From contig JACVTC010000648.1 of NCBI GenBank assembly GCA_016946835.1, positions 1 through 13,640 of the forward strand: a stretch of DNA of 13,640 nucleotides, in the 5' to 3' direction. Below the pieces are notes generated by a model. The model was not told the DNA's origin. It was given only the letters and a program-made list of their open reading frames with translations, and did not search any database. Positions 9,016-13,640 of the stretch are shown one piece after another. Within the stretch, counting starts at the first letter, position 1. Each line of letters starts with the position of its first letter. The position numbers and the translations under genes were made by a program. Source of the DNA: Neocallimastix lanati (nom. inval.) (Eukaryota > Neocallimastigomycota > Neocallimastigomycetes > Neocallimastigales > Neocallimastigaceae).

Positions 9016-9591
9016 CATATATTTCTTTCAATTTTTTTTTATTTTTATTATATTTTAATTAATTTGTTTTTATTTTATAATATTTTGGTAAACGATTATA
9101 TTTACATTTACATTTAATATAATTGGATAGATAACAATATTTAACTTTAAGAAATATTAATAAATATTTTGATATTTGTTTATAAATATTTTTATAATAT
9201 TTTTTAAATTAATAGTTATTCAAAAATAATTTTTATAAAGTATAATTTATTATTATTATTTATTTTTATTTTAATACTTATTTAAAGTATTATTTTATTT
9301 TATTAATATATTTACATTAAATATTAGATAGAATATATTTTTTTAAATTTAAAACTTATAGCTATATGTATATATATATATTTTGGTATATTTTTGAATA
9401 TAATAATTTTTTATATTCAATATTTTAATTTAATTTATAACTATTTATAATAATTTTAATTATATAAAATTTTTTTTCTTTTCTTTTTTAAAATGTAAAC
9501 GAATGCTATAATTTAATATTGAATAATTTATTAATAATATTTAAAAGTATTTTTTTTAATTAATACGTAATTTAAAATGTTTAAGGAATTT

Positions 9592-9629
9592 AATAGAATT
9601 TATAGAGTTTAAAAGAATTTAAAGAGTTT
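9592..9629 (-). repeat. 19-bp tandem repeat overlapping the PFL stop codon
   Basis: On the PFL sense strand, AAACTCTTTAAATTCTTTT (9629-9611) contains the last sense codons and the TAA stop. It is followed immediately by AAACTCTATAAATTCTATT (9610-9592) and then by a weaker third copy, AAATTCCTTAAACATTTT. The repeat looks like local slippage at the start of the 3' UTR. Confidence 0.8.
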
Positions 9630-11816
9630 CATGGAAAGTTCTAGCTATAACTTCTCTTTGTTGACTTGGTGATAAACGAATAAAATGAACAGCATATCCT
9701 GAAACACGAATAGTTAAGTTTGGATAGTTTTCAGGATGAATCATGGCATCTTCTAAGGTTTCACGAATTAAAACATTAACATTTAAATGAAATCCTCCTT
9801 GTGAAAAATATCCATCTAATAATCCAGTAAGATTACAAACACGTTCATCATCAAGTTTACCTAAAACACTTGGAACGAATGTGAAAGTGTTAGAAATACC
9901 ATCTTTACAGTATTCATATTCAACTTTACTAACTGAATTAAGAGAAGCAACAGCTCCATTAGTTTCACGTCCATGCATTGGATTACAACCTGGAGCGAAA
10001 GCTTCACCAGCCTTACGTCCATCTGGAGTAGAACCAGTCTTCTTACCGTAAACGACATTTGAAGTAATGGTTAAAATAGATAAGGTATGTTCAGCGTTTC
10101 TGTAAGCTGGATATTTCTTTAACTTGGCAAGGAAGATCTTTGGAATTTCAATAGCAAAATGATCAACACGATCATCATCATTACCGAATTTTGGGAAGTC
10201 ACCTTCAATTTTGAAATCGGTAGTTAAATTAGTTTCTGGGTTACGAACTGGAAAACCTTAGCGTACTTAATAGCAGAGAACGAATCAACAATAACTGAGA
10301 AAACCGGCAATACCGAAGGCCATGTAACGATGAACATTAGTATCATGAAGTGCCATTTGAATAGCTTCATAACAATACTTATCATGAGAATAATGAATAG
10401 CATTCATAGTATTGACATAAAGACATGCAATCCAATCCATGGCTTTGTCATAAATTTCCCAAGCGGATTCGAAATTGACTGATCCATCTTCATTTAATTT
10501 AATATCTCCAAAATCTGGTCCAACTTGCTTTTCAGTTCTTTCATCATAACCATGATTGAAAGCGTAAAGTAAAAGTTTAGCTAAATTACAACGTGCTCCA
10601 AATTTGCATATCTTTACCAACTCTCATTTGTGAAACACAACAAGCAATAGCATAATCATCTCCAAACATCTTGTTCATAAGATTATCATTTTCATATTGA
10701 ATTGATGAGGTTTCAATTGAAATCTTATTACAGAAATGTTTAAATGGAGTTGGAAGTTTATTATTCCATAAAACTGTAATATTTGGTTCTGGAGCTGCTC
10801 CAAGAGTTCTAAGAGTATTAACAATACGATATGAAGTTTTACTAACTAATGGTCTTCCATCATTATCATACCACCAACAACCATGGTAACCCAGGTTGGA
10901 TCACCAGCGAATAAATCATTATATTCGGGAGTACGTAAATGACGAACTAATCTAAGTTTAATAATTAATTGATCAATTAAATCCTGTGCTTCCGCTTCTG
11001 TTAAGAGTCCTTTCTTAATATCATTTTCAATATAAATATCAAAGAAACAATCGACACGTCCGAAAGACATAGCTGCTCCATCTTGATCCTTAACACTTGC
11101 AAGATAGCCAAAGTAAGTCCATTGAATAGCTTCTTTAGCATTCGTAGCTGGTTTTGAAATATCATATCCATATCTTTGACCAAGAGCTTTTAATTCATAA
11201 AGTGCTTTAATTTGTTCTGCAAGTTCTTCTCTGGTACGCATGTTTTCTTCTGTCATTGTGATTCCAATAGAAAGTTTATCTTGCATTTTCCATTCAATTA
11301 ATTGATCAACACCATATAAAGCAATACGTCTATAATCTCCAATAATTCTTCCACGACCATAACCATCTGGTAAACCGGTAAGAATAGCATTAGATCTAGC
11401 TTTTCTCATTTCTGGAGTGTAAAGATCGAAAACACAATCGTTGTGAGTTTTACGGTATTTGAAAATTTCTTCGACTTCAGGATCAAGAGTACGATCATAA
11501 GCCTTTAAAGCATTCTTAACAACGCGAACACCACCGAATGGTTTAATGGAACGTTTAAGAGGAGCATCAGTTTGTAAACCAACAATATCTTCATTTTCTT
11601 TAATAATATAACCAGCTTCATGAGCATTAACGGTAGAAATAGTTTTATTATCTACATCAAGACAACCACCACTCTTAATTTCTTCAACACGAAGTTCACA
11701 ACATTTAGCCCATACATCTTTTGTTTTCTGGGAAGCTTCGGTTACTAAGAAAGAAGCATCACCTTCATATGGGGTATAATTTCTTTAATCCACTTAGCAG
11801 TATCGATAACTTTCAT
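9619..11816 (-). CDS. PFL: Pyruvate formate-lyase (formate C-acetyltransferase), bacterial type, frame broken five times
   Basis: PFL is a glycyl-radical enzyme that converts pyruvate and CoA to acetyl-CoA and formate in anaerobic sugar fermentation. Read across the breaks it is about 732 residues, close to the 740-760 of bacterial PFLs. Visible in order: YEGDASFL (17-24), [19 protein letters not shown] (78-96), [18 protein letters not shown] (147-164), the active-site cysteine pair in AIACCVS (Cys393-Cys394, codons 10642-10637), [19 protein letters not shown] (586-604) and the radical glycine in RVSGYAVHF (Gly707). Frame breaks lie at 11771-11774, about 10868-10870 and 10250-10255 (a base missing in each), 10300-10303 (one extra in a T4) and 10600-10605 (one extra or two missing). 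No intron is seen. The short GYFSQGG loop resembles Clostridium-type rather than E. coli-type PFL. The start at 11816 gives an N-terminus about 20 residues shorter than E. coli PflB and no obvious organelle-targeting peptide, so an upstream exon cannot be excluded. Confidence 0.96.
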
Positions 11817-13066
11817 TTTGAATATTCTTATTATGTAATATTTATTATTAAAAAATATTTATTATTTTGATTTGTTGAAAGTAATATATATTTAAAATTA
11901 ATTTTTATATATAAATTTTAATAATTTATTTAAAATTTATTATATTTTCAGTTCAAATACTTTTTTTTTTTTTTTATAAATAATGGTATATTTAAATTTC
12001 TTCTGAAAAGAAACTAAAATTAATTTTTTAATTATATAAGCTTTTATATTAAATTTTATTAAATAAAATTTGAATGTTGTATAAAAAATTTTTTTTTGAA
12101 AAAAATTTTTTCCTTATATACTTTTTTTTCAATAATTAATAATTAATTAATTTAGTAATTTTAATTTTTTTTTTATTAACATAATGGAATTTTACCCATA
12201 CAGGATTAGAATTAATAATTTTCGTTAAGTGTAATTTAGTATTAAGTGTAATTTCAATTAAATATAAAATAAAAAGTAATATAATAAAATTTATTAACAT
12301 ATATTAAATATTCGGATATTCGATTATATTAAAAAAATTTTTTTTATTTATTAAAATTTATTTAATATCTTATTAATAATAATTTCCTTGTGGAACAATT
12401 ATAAATATTGTAAAAATAACCGAAAATTTATTATTATAATAAATTTATCTAAATATTGTAAATTTATAAAGTTATTATTTTCAAAATGACAGCTATAAAT
12501 TAACATATTAGTAATTTTAAATATTTTTAAATAATTATAAAATGTAAAATAATAATTATCTAAAAAATAAAAAATATAAAGTAAATAATATTTAAATTAC
12601 TATATTAATATAAACAAACTTTGGAAAAATAAAATATATTATTTATATTATAATATATTAAATATAATAAATACATAAAAATAAAAAAAATATTATTAAA
12701 ATATAAAATTTTATAGATTTAATAAAAATCTTTTTTAGTTATGCAAAAATCAAAATGAATATGTCAAGACCAAGTATATTATACTATAGGCTAATAAAAT
12801 TATGACATAATGAAAAATATTAATATATATACATATAAATAATGAAATACTTCATAATACTATAATTAAATCAATAAAAGTGAATTATTTATTAAATCTT
12901 CAAATAGAAAAGAAAAAATAATAATTTATTTTAATAATTAATAAATTAATATTTTAATGAAATAAAATATTGAAATAAATAAATAAATAAATATTACATT
13001 TTATCTTTTATTGTGTTGAAGGAAGTTATATATATATCTTCTTAAAACATAATATTTTGATTTATG

Positions 13067-13093
13067 TTTTTTTTTTTTTTTTTTTTTTTTTTT
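13067..13093. repeat. Poly-T tract, 27 bases
   Basis: This is an uninterrupted T run in intergenic DNA. It is similar in length to the T tract at 8371-8396 and the poly-A tracts elsewhere, so it appears to be part of a genome-wide habit and not a specific signal. Confidence 0.9.
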
Positions 13094-13164
13094 GATTATA
13101 AAATTAATTTTATTTATTATATATTGAAGTATATTAACATATATATAAAATTAAATTAAAAAAT

Positions 13165-13180
13165 TCGTAAATCTTTACGA
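13165..13180. repeat. Perfect inverted repeat TCGTAAA-TC-TTTACGA
   Basis: Two 7-bp arms with a 2-bp centre contain two CG dinucleotides, which are scarce in the surrounding DNA. It could be a dyad protein-binding site or chance. It lies about 1.35 kb upstream of the PFL start, with no other gene visible nearby. Confidence 0.6.
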
Positions 13181-13640
13181 CAATTATAAAAAAAAATTAA
13201 TAATTAAATTTATATTTATTTTTACTTTTTATTGTTATTCTAAAATTCATCATAATCAAATTGTTAAGTTTTAAAGATTTTTCTAAAATTAATAATTTAG
13301 GAATAATTTTTATATGCTTATAAATTTTTTTATTTATTATTTTTATTTATATTTGTGTATTTTTTAATTATTTAAAAATATATATATATATTTTTTTATC
13401 TTAATAAAGATTATAAAAAAAATTATATAATTTTAAATTTATTAATTGTTAAATGTTTAATATAGAAACTATCTCTCCATAATTAATAAATAATTTAAAT
13501 ATATTTAATGATTTAAAATATTTATATGTATGTTTGTTAATAATACAAACTTCAAATTAATGCATTATTCTTAAATATATAATAATATATCTCCGTTCGT
13601 AGTAATAATAGCAACGAAATAAATAAATAAGAAAAAAAAA

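Larger units (their letters stand above)
7626..9591. other. Repeat-dense intergenic region downstream of PFL
   Basis: Apart from the listed repeats, this stretch contains an ATCTAT microsatellite (7631-7656), a 26-base T tract (8371-8396) and unstructured A/T DNA (8040-8370, 9060-9590). Its right end is the 3' flank of PFL. No RNA gene, conserved ORF or transposon feature was found. Confidence 0.8.
11817..13640. other. A/T-rich 5' flank of PFL and beyond, no gene seen
   Basis: The region is densely stopped in all frames. The PFL promoter should lie in the first several hundred bases (decreasing interest with distance), but no element can be singled out. It holds a T tract at 11961-11975, a 17-bp-spaced pair of TTAAGTGTAATTT (12225-12237 and 12242-12254), an AAAT run near 12973-12992, a 27-base T tract at 13067-13093 and a perfect inverted repeat at 13165-13180. 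A slightly less A/T-rich patch at 12183-12230 has no recognisable coding content. Confidence 0.75.

Noticed and set aside
8501-9058. Plus-strand 185-codon ORF rich in Phe, Tyr, Leu and Ile
   Set aside because: It is produced by TTTTA runs and the 51-bp minisatellite. It resembles a membrane protein only because the DNA is T-rich.
9525-9530. AATAAA about 90 bases after the PFL stop as a polyadenylation signal
   Set aside because: AATAAA occurs very often by chance in this composition. Without transcript ends it cannot be singled out.
3059-9618. tRNA, rRNA or other structured RNA genes in the desert
   Set aside because: No G/C-containing stems, tRNA box motifs or rRNA-like segments were seen by eye. 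A covariance-model search was not possible here.
11001-11183. 60-codon minus ORF, and the similar ones at 9861-10058 and 2101-2343
   Set aside because: They are alternative frames of PFL (first two) and HSF (last), inside well-supported coding sequence.

Overview
The window looks like nuclear DNA of a very A+T-rich eukaryote, most likely an anaerobic gut fungus (Neocallimastigomycota). Three things point there: long intergenic stretches that are almost pure A/T and full of homopolymers and microsatellites; a heat-shock transcription factor gene with GT..AG introns; and a full-length pyruvate formate-lyase (PFL), a bacterial-type fermentation enzyme that anaerobic fungi are known to carry. The assignment is by inference. 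A few other eukaryotes (some algae and amoebae) also have PFL.

Layout. 1-3058 (minus strand) holds a heat-shock factor (HSF) gene of at least four exons, running off the left edge: DNA-binding domain, coiled-coil trimerisation region, then a long Ser/Asn/Thr-rich tail. 3059-9618 is a 6.5 kb A/T desert with several independent tandem duplications, AAT and AAAAT microsatellites, poly-A/T tracts of 26-33 bases, a 51-bp minisatellite (about 8602-9015) and one possible 66-codon orphan ORF (7425-7625). 9619-11816 (minus strand) is the PFL gene, with all key catalytic motifs. 11817-13640 is A/T desert without a recognisable gene.

Both real genes are interrupted by single-base frame breaks, four in HSF and five in PFL, about one per 500 coding bases, mostly in or beside short homopolymers. 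Coding sense resumes exactly on the other side of each break and catalytic residues are intact. Indel errors in an unpolished long-read assembly explain this best; decay of both genes is less likely. Because of these breaks the genes show up only as scattered fragments in simple ORF calls.

The two genes share a strand but are separated by 6.5 kb, and nothing in the sequence shows that they are functionally linked. HSF would act in the nucleus on stress genes. PFL would split pyruvate to acetyl-CoA and formate in the cytosol or hydrogenosome. I see no convincing new biological system here. The items most worth a second look are the frame-break pattern (including two identical TTT-TGA sites), the minisatellite with its oppositely oriented pentanucleotide arrays, and the orphan ORF.
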